From Clostridia bacterium (lineage in GTDB: Bacteria; Bacillota; Clostridia; Oscillospirales; Acutalibacteraceae): a stretch of DNA of 39,128 nt. The first letter of the stretch is position 1. Every line of letters begins with the position of its first letter. The DNA is taken from the NCBI GenBank assembly GCA_017397655.1, contig JAFQIG010000045.1, forward strand, positions 1-39,128, read 5' to 3'. Positions 1 to 5,662 of the stretch are shown here, piece by piece. The notes beneath the pieces were generated by a model, which worked only from the letters and a program-made list of their open reading frames with translations, ran no database searches and was not told where the DNA came from. The position numbers and the translations under genes are program-made.

Positions 1-24
1 CTCTCCCAAGTGAGCTACACCCCC
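1..24 (-). tRNA. tRNA 5' end, probably tRNA-Ala (partial)
   Basis: Read on the minus strand, positions 24 to 1 give GGGGGTGTAGCTCACTTGGG and then AGAG. This matches the acceptor arm, T8 and the D-stem/D-loop start (GTAGCTCA...GGGAGAG) of an elongator tRNA. The acceptor start GGGGGTG is typical of clostridial tRNA-Ala. The anticodon lies outside the window, so the isotype is inference. A good promoter lies about 55 bases upstream (79-106). Confidence 0.8.
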
Positions 25-78
25 AAATATGAAGCGTGAAGTAACATGAAAATATTACATCTCACACGAACAAGTAAT

Positions 79-106
79 ATTATATACGTTTCTCTAAAAA
101 AGTCAA
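79..106 (-). promoter_or_regulatory. sigma-A promoter for the tRNA
   Basis: The minus strand reads TTGACT (106-101), a 16-base spacer, then TATAAT (84-79). This is close to the sigma-A consensus and points at the partial tRNA, giving a leader of roughly 45-50 bases before position 24. Confidence 0.7.
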
Positions 107-107
107 G

Positions 108-162
108 CATTTTCTTTAAGAAAACGCCCTGCTTGTCGAAAAAGTATTTTTCGGCAAGCAGG
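108..162. repeat. double palindrome (repeat copy A)
   Basis: Two adjacent palindromes. The first, 108-127, is GCATTTTCTTTAAGAAAACG followed by C. The second is a hairpin with 16-base arms at 128-143 and 147-162 around a GTA loop, with one T/G mismatch. The first palindrome recurs at 378-398. The block lies just upstream of the tRNA promoter. It could be a mobile palindromic repeat or a bidirectional terminator-like hairpin; I cannot decide which. Confidence 0.6.
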
Positions 163-265
163 CAGATTTCGGGAAAGGTGACGAGATGGCGTGTTCTTTG
201 CCCCGAAGTTGTACAAAGGTACTGCGAGAGGGCAAAAACGCGACAAACGCACATAAATAATTACC

Positions 266-300
266 AAAAGATTCTTCTTCCTTCGCCTCAGAATGACACG
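266..300. repeat. dispersed AGATTCTTC...CAGAATGACA repeat
   Basis: The stretch ACCAAAAGATTCTTC...CTCAGAATGACA resembles the copies near 3310-3349 and 3521-3550. It belongs to a class of short palindromic repeats (GTCATTCTGA...GAAGAATCTT) common between genes of gut Firmicutes. The family assignment is from memory; the similarity between copies is seen here. Confidence 0.6.
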
Positions 301-341
301 ATCGGTTTTCCTCTTACAAGTTCAGATTGCTTTTTTTAATA

Positions 342-361
342 ATGTGCGTGTTCTCGGTGCC
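342..361. repeat. 20-bp dispersed repeat, copy 1
   Basis: ATGTGCGTGTTCTCGGTGCC is present here and, exactly, as the reverse complement at 22215-22234. It lies between genes at both places. Confidence 0.7.
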
Positions 362-377
362 TTTATCGACAGTCTGA

Positions 378-440
378 GCATTTTCTTTAAGAAAATGCCG
401 CTTTTGGCAGGGACGATACTTTTTTTGACAAAAAGGTTCA
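378..440. repeat. double palindrome (repeat copy B)
   Basis: Positions 378-398 form a perfect palindrome, GCATTTTCTTTAAGAAAATG followed by C, nearly identical to 108-127. The following stretch to about 435 (CTTTTGGCA...TGACAAAAAG) forms a diverged hairpin matching the layout of copy A, so the two blocks are probably related copies of one element. The rest of 163-377 holds only the short repeats listed here; the open frames at 46-339 (+) and 15-254 (-) show no coding character. Confidence 0.5.
415..440 (-). promoter_or_regulatory. possible third ECF-type promoter, leftward
   Basis: The minus strand reads TGAACC (440-435), then GTATC (419-415), with exactly 16 bases between TGAAC and GTATC, as in the two promoters at 1409 and 3647. 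It is preceded by an A-rich run like the others but lacks the TATATATATA tail. It overlaps a repeat and points toward the tRNA, so it may be chance. Confidence 0.25.
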
Positions 441-482
441 CGTTTTTTTAAAATTTTTTTAAGAAAATTTAAAGCGGTGACC

Positions 483-511
483 TTGAAGAATTAACGGTAT
501 TTTGATAGTAT
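483..511 (+). promoter_or_regulatory. sigma-A-like promoter of the ECF sigma gene
   Basis: TTGAAG (483-488), a 17-base spacer, then TAGTAT (506-511) with an extended TG at 503-504. The start would fall near 518, only just before the ribosome site at 521-527, giving a very short leader. Confidence 0.5.
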
Positions 512-534
512 TATTCTGTAAAAGGGGTGTATTG

Positions 535-1338
535 ATGAGCGAAACAAAAAGAACAGAGTTGACGGCGGCTATACGTGAGGCTCAGGCGGATGCTGACGGA
601 TCGTTTGAACGTCTTTACCGCCTGACATACGACAGCGCTCAGCGTAAGGCATATCTTTTGCTCACGGATAAACAGGATGTTGAGGATGCTTTGCAAAGCA
701 GTTACATGTATATCGCAATGTACATAAAGGATCTGAAAAAGATTGAAAGCTTTGACAGCTGGATGCATACAATTATCATACACGAGTGTAAAAAAATTCT
801 GCAAAAAAGAAAGCGTAGCTTTGAAGCACTGTCAGAGTTTATCAGAATGAGAAGCAAGAACATTTTTGAAGAAGAGATAATGCTTGACTATGTCGAAGCG
901 GAGGAGTCTGCCGAGATTGTCCGTCAGTCATTAAGCACTCTGACAGAGGAAAAGCGTGATTGTATACAAATGTATTACTTTGAAAACAAGTCGGTCCGCG
1001 AGATTTCGGGTATTCTCTCAATCCCGTCGGGTACGGTAAAGAGCAGGCTTTTTACCGCACGTAAGGAGCTTATCGGAACCATTGAGGATATGCTTGACGG
1101 TGAGGAGAAGCTGAAAGCGGCAATACTTGTTCCGATACTTCTGAGCGTTTCATCCGTGGCGGAAAAATTTTTTGGATTTATCAGAGAAAAAGGTGTGTCG
1201 GCAGTGTCTGTTTTGTGTACCGTGGCGGCAGTTGCAAGGAACGGAATCGCCTCTGCGGTGCTGTCTGCAGGGATTGTCAGCGAGGTTTCGCAGGTTCTGC
1301 AAAGGGGAATCGAGTTGGCAATTGAAGCTGTCTTTTAA
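535..1338 (+). CDS. ECF-like RNA polymerase sigma factor with hydrophobic C-terminal extension
   Basis: Sigma-70 family regulator of 267 residues, expected to direct RNA polymerase to a small set of promoters. Residues about 24-95 match sigma region 2 (FERLYRLTYDSAQRKAYLLL, DVEDALQ, FDSWMHTIIIHECKK). Residues about 136-185 match sigma region 4, with the helix-turn-helix SVREISGILSIPSGTVKSRL. ECF factors usually end soon after this point. Here about 75 more residues follow, with two hydrophobic stretches (AAILVPILLSVSSVAEKFF and SAVSVLCTVAAVA...AVLSAGIV). The ATG at 535 is chosen because AAAGGGG lies at 521-527; an in-frame ATT at 502 and a TTG at 532 are less likely. No separate anti-sigma gene with a recognised domain follows. 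The next two transcription units each carry an ECF-type promoter, so they are the likely targets. A terminator hairpin at 1358-1398 ends the unit. Confidence 0.85.
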   Translation: MSETKRTELTAAIREAQADADGSFERLYRLTYDSAQRKAYLLLTDKQDVEDALQSSYMYIAMYIKDLKKIESFDSWMHTIIIHECKKILQKRKRSFEALSEFIRMRSKNIFEEEIMLDYVEAEESAEIVRQSLSTLTEEKRDCIQMYYFENKSVREISGILSIPSGTVKSRLFTARKELIGTIEDMLDGEEKLKAAILVPILLSVSSVAEKFFGFIREKGVSAVSVLCTVAAVARNGIASAVLSAGIVSEVSQVLQRGIELAIEAVF

Positions 1339-1357
1339 ATTCAATATAGAATAATAA

Positions 1358-1398
1358 CTGCATTTTTTAGAATATTTTTAAAAAAATGCAGTTTTTTT
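1358..1398 (+). terminator. intrinsic terminator after the sigma gene
   Basis: Arms CTGCATTTTTT (1358-1368) and AAAAAATGCAG (1381-1391) are followed by seven T. The whole segment is similar to 3593-3640, so hairpin and following promoter appear duplicated together. The second copy has lost most of the pairing. Confidence 0.7.
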
Positions 1399-1408
1399 GT
1401 CAAAAAAA

Positions 1409-1444
1409 TGAACCGTGCAGAAGAACTTCGTATCTATATATATA
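1409..1444 (+). promoter_or_regulatory. ECF-type promoter, copy 1
   Basis: TGAAC (1409-1413), 16 bases, then GTATCTATATATATA (1430-1444), preceded by TGTCAAAAAAA. The -35 GAAC core is typical of ECF-recognised promoters. The same layout and an identical 15-base -10 region occur at 3647-3682. The start would be near 1441, about 40 bases before the zinc-ribbon gene. Confidence 0.65.
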
Positions 1445-1482
1445 GACTGTTTAAGTCAAACAACAAAAAGGAGAAATGAAGT

Positions 1483-2988
1483 ATGTCAAAAAAGTGTACA
1501 TCATGCGGAAAAGAAGTCGTTGACGAAGCGAAATTCTGTCCCGGATGCGGAGGATCGTCATTTGCCTCACAGGAGATTCCGGCAACGCAGTATGCTCAGC
1601 CCGTTCAGCAGCAGGTAGCGCCCCAGCCTGTTCAGCAGGCTCCCGCAGCGGCAAAGGGCGGCATCAAGTGGTGGCAGATACTCATCATCGTAGTAGCTGT
1701 TGTTGCGGTTATCGGTATTATCGCAGGTATCTTCCTGACAAAGGACGGCGGCTCCGATAAGCCTGACGATGACGGCGGTGCCGTTGTTGAACAGCAAGAG
1801 GAAAAAGAAGACAACAATGTCGAGATCGGAAATGAAGATGCGGCAGAAAATGATGCTCCCGTTGCAGATTCCGATGAGCTGAACGGTGCCAGCGTTATCA
1901 ACTACGGCTCAAAGAAAATCTCTCTGCCGTGTACGGTATCGGACGTTCTGGAGTTGGGTTTTGTTCTTGATGATTACTACGACATCACAGAATCAACAAC
2001 ACTTGCTCCCGGAGAAAATATCGAGGTTAATTTTGAAAGTACGGATGAAGATGCTGACGGATCAGTCGATGCTTATGTTGTAAATTTCAGTGACCAAAAC
2101 ACAAAGATTAAGGATGCAACGGTTGTAATTATTGAATTTTACGAAGTTGCCGTTCCTGCTGTTTCGGTAAAAGGTATCACTATCGGCGAGACAAAAGAAG
2201 ATGGCTTTAAAAAATTGGATGTTTTGACGGATTCCGATTATATATATGCCGGTACAGCTCTTTGCAATATCGAGTTTTATATGGATTCAACATACGGATT
2301 TGTTAAATCAATTACAGTTGAGAATTATCCCGAGGATATGAAGAAGTTTGATGTCGAGTTCGATTTCAGCAATGAAGAAATGTCGTTTAACAAGGCAAAA
2401 GAAGCTGCGTTGTTCAGTCAGTTTGTTGACATTGACAAGTATTATGACTCGGAATATGATAATTACAGCAATACGTATGAAGCAGAGACTTTGCCCGAAT
2501 TCAAATCTGCAACGGTAGACGGCGATAAGGTTGTCAGATTTGATATGAGCTATAATGAGCTTAAGGCTCTCGGCTTTTCATTATCAGCTGAACACGAAGA
2601 AGAGGCAGCTTCTACAGGCTCTTGGATAAATCTCTACGGAGTTTTCAACAGCAAAGAAAAAGGCTTCCTTGCCGGATTCGGCTCAACAAAGAAGGGTGCA
2701 ACCTGTAAAGAGGGTAACACAATCGGTTTTGAGTTCGGCAATTCCGGTCACACTCAGTTGGGTGATGATAAGAGGGAATTTTATGTGGATTTCGAAGTTT
2801 TCGGTCTGACACAGGACAGCAATATCAGAGATGTTGTTGATATGTACGGCGATCCTAAAGATATTTACTCCAGCATATATTCCGGTAAAGCAACAGGTAC
2901 CGCGACATACTACACCTCCGATGAGATTAAAGTGGAGATAGACTTCGACCTTTACAGCGGTGCAATTATATCAGTATCTATAATCTGA
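1483..2988 (+). CDS. zinc-ribbon membrane protein with large acidic extracellular domain
   Basis: 501 residues. The N-terminus is a zinc ribbon with Cys5, Cys8, Cys19 and Cys22 (CTSCGKEVVDEAKFCPGCGG). A Gln/Pro/Ala linker follows, and one membrane segment lies at about residues 64-85 (QILIIVVAVVAVIGIIAGIF). An Asp/Glu-rich linker and a domain of about 370 residues without a recognised family make up the rest. With no signal peptide, the zinc ribbon should be inside and the large domain outside. The outer part repeats a theme of predicted strands (GASVINYGSKKISLPCTVSD, ATVDGDKVVRFDMSYNELKA) that suggests two or three related subdomains. The ribosome site AAAAGGAGAAATG is just upstream. The ECF-type promoter at 1409 suggests control by the upstream sigma factor. 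Its role is unknown; an envelope sensor or anti-sigma partner is only a hypothesis. Confidence 0.85.
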   Translation: MSKKCTSCGKEVVDEAKFCPGCGGSSFASQEIPATQYAQPVQQQVAPQPVQQAPAAAKGGIKWWQILIIVVAVVAVIGIIAGIFLTKDGGSDKPDDDGGAVVEQQEEKEDNNVEIGNEDAAENDAPVADSDELNGASVINYGSKKISLPCTVSDVLELGFVLDDYYDITESTTLAPGENIEVNFESTDEDADGSVDAYVVNFSDQNTKIKDATVVIIEFYEVAVPAVSVKGITIGETKEDGFKKLDVLTDSDYIYAGTALCNIEFYMDSTYGFVKSITVENYPEDMKKFDVEFDFSNEEMSFNKAKEAALFSQFVDIDKYYDSEYDNYSNTYEAETLPEFKSATVDGDKVVRFDMSYNELKALGFSLSAEHEEEAASTGSWINLYGVFNSKEKGFLAGFGSTKKGATCKEGNTIGFEFGNSGHTQLGDDKREFYVDFEVFGLTQDSNIRDVVDMYGDPKDIYSSIYSGKATGTATYYTSDEIKVEIDFDLYSGAIISVSII

Positions 2989-3012
2989 TTTTAATAAATA
3001 CCCCGGTTATTT

Positions 3013-3038
3013 CGCAGGGCGTGGCAGCACGCCCTGCG
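3013..3038. terminator. hairpin after the zinc-ribbon gene
   Basis: A perfect 11-base stem, CGCAGGGCGTG (3013-3023) and CACGCCCTGCG (3028-3038), with a GCAG loop lies 25 bases after the stop codon. The following ACTGTTGTTTTA is a weak T-tract, so it may be an imperfect terminator. Confidence 0.5.
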
Positions 3039-3039
3039 A

Positions 3040-3280
3040 CTGTTGTTTTATGCTCCTGATCACGGTGTTATCCGAAGACACAGGTGAAGGATCTTTTTGC
3101 ATCAATGAACAATCAAATCGAATTCTGTAGGGGATGGTCTCTATGTCATCCAGAACGGTTATTGATGTATTTACAGTAATTGGATGAATTTACAATATTT
3201 GCCATCGGAGTATGACTACTGTGCAAGTTTTAATGCACGACTTACTTGATAGGTTGGTCAGACGCACCGACTCACGATTG
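3040..3280. other. non-coding stretch, repeat remnants
   Basis: No convincing gene. The stretch TGTAGGGGATGGTCTC...GTCATCCAGAACGG (about 3126-3158) has an imperfect palindromic GGATG/CATCC form and resembles intergenic repeat debris. I see nothing else definite. Confidence 0.4.
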
Positions 3281-3349
3281 TCATCCTGAGCCGCAGGCGA
3301 AGGATCTTAACAAATACCAAAAGATTCTTCACTTCGTTCAGAATGACCC
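3280..3349. repeat. inverted pair of dispersed repeats
   Basis: GTCATCCTGAGCC...GAAGGATCTT is followed by AAAGATTCTTC...TTCAGAATGAC, which is roughly its reverse complement, so the pair could fold as one long imperfect hairpin. A single related arm recurs at 3521-3550. Confidence 0.6.
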
Positions 3350-3405
3350 AATGGGTGGGCGGTCGCAGTAACTTTTGTCTCTCCCTCCGTCAAAACTTCG
3401 TTTTG

Positions 3406-3513
3406 CCACCTCCCTCATCAGATGGAGGCAGGGTCGGTGCAAAACGATGGTTATTCAGTCTGAATATTTTGCGCTGCAACTTTCGGCGTTTTCCCGTGAC
3501 TGAGGGAGAGAAA
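3406..3513. repeat. 108-bp MITE-like repeat, copy 1
   Basis: Begins CCACCTCCCTCATC and ends GTGACTGAGGGAGAGAAA, with inner inverted ends CTCCCTCA / TGAGGGAG. An inverted copy lies at 38883-38990 with one difference in 108 bases (the C of GCGCTGCAAC here is A there). It contains no plausible gene. The short inverted ends and near identity suggest a mobilised non-autonomous element; no target-site duplication is obvious. Confidence 0.75.
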
Positions 3514-3520
3514 ATCTATT

Positions 3521-3552
3521 TTAGATTCTTCACTCCGTTCAGAATGACACGG
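3521..3552. repeat. dispersed AGATTCTTC...CAGAATGACA repeat
   Basis: AGATTCTTCACTCCGTTCAG followed by AATGACACGG, matching 3315-3349 with a few changes. It directly follows the MITE-like copy. Confidence 0.6.
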
Positions 3553-3646
3553 GGGCTTACGGTTACGCGAAAATTAATGTCAGCTTGGAATTATAACTGA
3601 ATTTTTTAAAATAATTTTTGAAAATACGTATTTTTTGTCGAAAAAA

Positions 3647-3682
3647 TGAACTGCAAAGGTAAAACCTGTATCTATATATATA
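3647..3682 (+). promoter_or_regulatory. ECF-type promoter, copy 2
   Basis: TGAAC (3647-3651), 16 bases, then GTATCTATATATATA (3668-3682). The -10 region is identical to that at 1430-1444 and the preceding TTTTTTGTCGAAAAAA matches TTTTTTGTCAAAAAAA. The spacers differ, as expected for conserved recognition elements. It would start about 50 bases before the LRR gene. Confidence 0.65.
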
Positions 3683-3731
3683 AATGCTAAAAAATTGCGG
3701 GTCCGAAGTGAACGCAAAAGGAGTCATAAAT

Positions 3732-4700
3732 ATGGACAAAGAGAAAAAGAAAACGCTCGTCATCGCTTCTCTTTTTGCGGTAATTGCGGCAGTGCTTGTT
3801 GTGCTGATTTTATTCAAGGTGTTCTCCCCGAAGAGTGAAAGCATCGTTGAGGCAACAACAGAAGAAGCCGAAACAACTGTAATGCACATTACCGAACCGA
3901 CAACGGAACACATCGAAACAACAGCTTTGCCCGAAGAGACAACCGAGCCTGTCGAGGAGGAAAACGGACTTTATTACAAGGATAACATTCTTGTCAGAAT
4001 TGATGATTCGGTATACGGAGAGGTCGAAGTCAGGGAAGGTACAACGGAAATAGCCGAGTGTGTTTTTTCTCACTCAAATATAACAAAGATTACCATTCCC
4101 GACAGTGTAAAAAGATTTAATTTTGGCTCTTTTGAAGAGTGTGAACACCTTGAAGAGATAATCATCGGAAGCGGACTTGTCTCTTTGGGTGATGAAGAAC
4201 TGCCATTTGGTGTTTCGGCATCCGAAATTTATCCGTACGCCGGACTGATTTCACTCAAAAAGGTTGAGGTCTCAAAGGACAACAAATATTTCTCGTCAGA
4301 GGACGGTGTGCTTTATAACAAGGATAAAACGTGTCTGATACTGTATCCGGCATCAAAGGCGGATTCGCAGTTTGTTCTTCCTGAAAGCGTTATAAAGATT
4401 AAGAACTTCGCTTTTTACAATACGAACTTTCTTGAAGCGCTTTATATACACGACAATCTTCAGCAATACGAAAAATTCAGCTTTCTGACTGTCACATACT
4501 CATACGATGAAGAATCAGCTTACGGTACAGATACGGGTATAGGCTTTGAAATATATTATACGGGATCACGCTCTCAATGGTCTGCCGCGCTTATCGGTGA
4601 AGAGCCGTATTACGACATCCCCCCGACCATTCACTATGAGCATATCGAGACAACGACCAATCCGTATACCCGACGAGATCCGTTTGACTGGCTCTTTTAA
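3732..4700 (+). CDS. membrane-anchored leucine-rich repeat protein (BspA/LRR_5 type)
   Basis: 322 residues. A basic N-terminus and one membrane segment (residues about 8-30, LVIASLFAVIAAVLVVLILF) are followed by a Thr/Glu-rich spacer (about 38-80) and then leucine-rich repeats of the BspA type (EGTTEIAECVFSHSNITKIT, IPDSVKRFNFGSFEECEHLE). A later part (YYTGSRSQWSAALIGEEPYY) is typical of the end of such proteins. BspA-like repeats usually mediate surface binding in gut anaerobes; the partner here is unknown. The ATG at 3732 follows AAAAGGAGTCATAAAT. Upstream lies the second ECF-type promoter, and the next gene starts 13 bases later with its own ribosome site, so genes to 5613 may form one unit. 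Confidence 0.85.
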   Translation: MDKEKKKTLVIASLFAVIAAVLVVLILFKVFSPKSESIVEATTEEAETTVMHITEPTTEHIETTALPEETTEPVEEENGLYYKDNILVRIDDSVYGEVEVREGTTEIAECVFSHSNITKITIPDSVKRFNFGSFEECEHLEEIIIGSGLVSLGDEELPFGVSASEIYPYAGLISLKKVEVSKDNKYFSSEDGVLYNKDKTCLILYPASKADSQFVLPESVIKIKNFAFYNTNFLEALYIHDNLQQYEKFSFLTVTYSYDEESAYGTDTGIGFEIYYTGSRSQWSAALIGEEPYYDIPPTIHYEHIETTTNPYTRRDPFDWLF

Positions 4701-4713
4701 AAGGAGAAGGCTT

Positions 4714-5229
4714 TTGAAGGATAAGAAGACAATGATAACGGTTGCTCTTTTGTGTATTGTTTTATATGCTTTGTCGGGATGGCTGGCGATACATCTGTTT
4801 GCGTTTTCTGACGGAACGGCGGAAAACGGCAACTATGTAAACTTATGTGCACACATTGAGTTTTTAAGACCGGATGACTGGACCGATATCGAAAAATCAC
4901 GAAAAAACGGTATGACAAGCTTTTTTACAAGTGACGGTAAGGGTGCTGCCGTGACGATATCGCTTGCAGATAATGTCATAATGTCGGTAAAGGATCCGTG
5001 CGATTTTGCACATTCTGCGGCTTCGGATATTGATCCTGCGGCAAAAGAGGCAGTGTATACCGTTCTGGCAGGTGAAGAATATTCCGTGTGTTATGCACAA
5101 AAGGACGGTACGGTAACGGCTGTTTATGTCCGCCTTATCAGGGGGAAGGTCATGATTATCGGCATATCGGCAGAAAATATGATACGCATCAGAGAGATCG
5201 CTCAGCTTTTTGTAAAGAGGGTTGGTTGA
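4714..5229 (+). CDS. single-pass membrane protein, unknown function
   Basis: 171 residues from a TTG at 4714, seven bases after AAGGAG (4701-4706). Earlier in-frame starts would run into the preceding gene. One membrane segment lies at about residues 7-28 (MITVALLCIVLYALSGWLAI), followed by an outside domain with alternating strands and helices (HIEFLRPDDWTDIEK, EEYSVCYAQKDGTVTAVYVR). The form resembles small lipoprotein-like domains that start with a short signal anchor, but I do not recognise a family. It lies between the LRR gene and another small membrane gene and is probably co-transcribed with both. Confidence 0.7.
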   Translation: MKDKKTMITVALLCIVLYALSGWLAIHLFAFSDGTAENGNYVNLCAHIEFLRPDDWTDIEKSRKNGMTSFFTSDGKGAAVTISLADNVIMSVKDPCDFAHSAASDIDPAAKEAVYTVLAGEEYSVCYAQKDGTVTAVYVRLIRGKVMIIGISAENMIRIREIAQLFVKRVG

Positions 5230-5613
5230 TTGGCAAAAAAAGATCTGACTTTACAGGCAAAAGAATACTTTAAAAACGGTAACATCGAAAGGCGGCATAA
5301 ACGGACGGTTATTGTCGCTTTTTGGTTTTGTTCTGTTTCGGTGATTTGCTTTGCTGTCAGTATATTCAGTTATCTGTATGACAAGGAATACGGCAGTCTG
5401 CTTGTGCAGTCACTTGTTCAGAGCGTTATATTTTGTCCTGCCGAAATCAGTCTGTCTGTCGGAATAATTACGGGTGAAGGGCGGTATCTTTCAGCGGCTC
5501 TTTTGAGTGTATGTACATTAAAGGTTGTTGTGGGTTTTATGTTCGGCATATCGGTTTGGCATATCGTTACATTGATTTTATCCGTACTCATTGTCATTAA
5601 AAATAAATATTGA
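5230..5613 (+). CDS. small multi-pass membrane protein, unknown
   Basis: 127 residues, starting with TTG at 5230 directly after the TGA of the previous gene (5227-5229). AAAGAGGG (5214-5221) is a fitting ribosome site. Hydrophobic stretches at residues about 28-50 (VIVAFWFCSVSVICFAVSIF), 57-80 and 85-122 suggest three or four membrane helices. The N-terminus is charged. No family is recognised. The zero-gap arrangement points to translational coupling with the preceding gene. Confidence 0.65.
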   Translation: MAKKDLTLQAKEYFKNGNIERRHKRTVIVAFWFCSVSVICFAVSIFSYLYDKEYGSLLVQSLVQSVIFCPAEISLSVGIITGEGRYLSAALLSVCTLKVVVGFMFGISVWHIVTLILSVLIVIKNKY

Positions 5614-5638
5614 TTATACTTCACCTTTGTGGTATATT
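5610..5638 (+). promoter_or_regulatory. sigma-A promoter for the oxidoreductase
   Basis: TTGATT (5610-5615), 17 bases, TATATT (5633-5638), about 25 bases before the start codon. It overlaps the stop codon of the previous gene. Confidence 0.6.
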
Positions 5639-5662
5639 AAAAGAAAAACGGAGGTTTTTATT

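Noticed and set aside
15-254. 79-residue open frame on the minus strand
   Set aside because: It overlaps the tRNA, its promoter and the repeat block; Cys/Phe-rich without any family pattern.
46-339. 97-residue open frame on the plus strand before the sigma gene
   Set aside because: It runs through repeats and palindromes, has no convincing ribosome site and no protein-like pattern.
3343-3600. 85-residue frame over the repeat at 3406-3513
   Set aside because: The same peptide appears at 38799-39038 because the repeat is duplicated; the flanks do not continue the similarity, so this is repeat sequence, not a gene.
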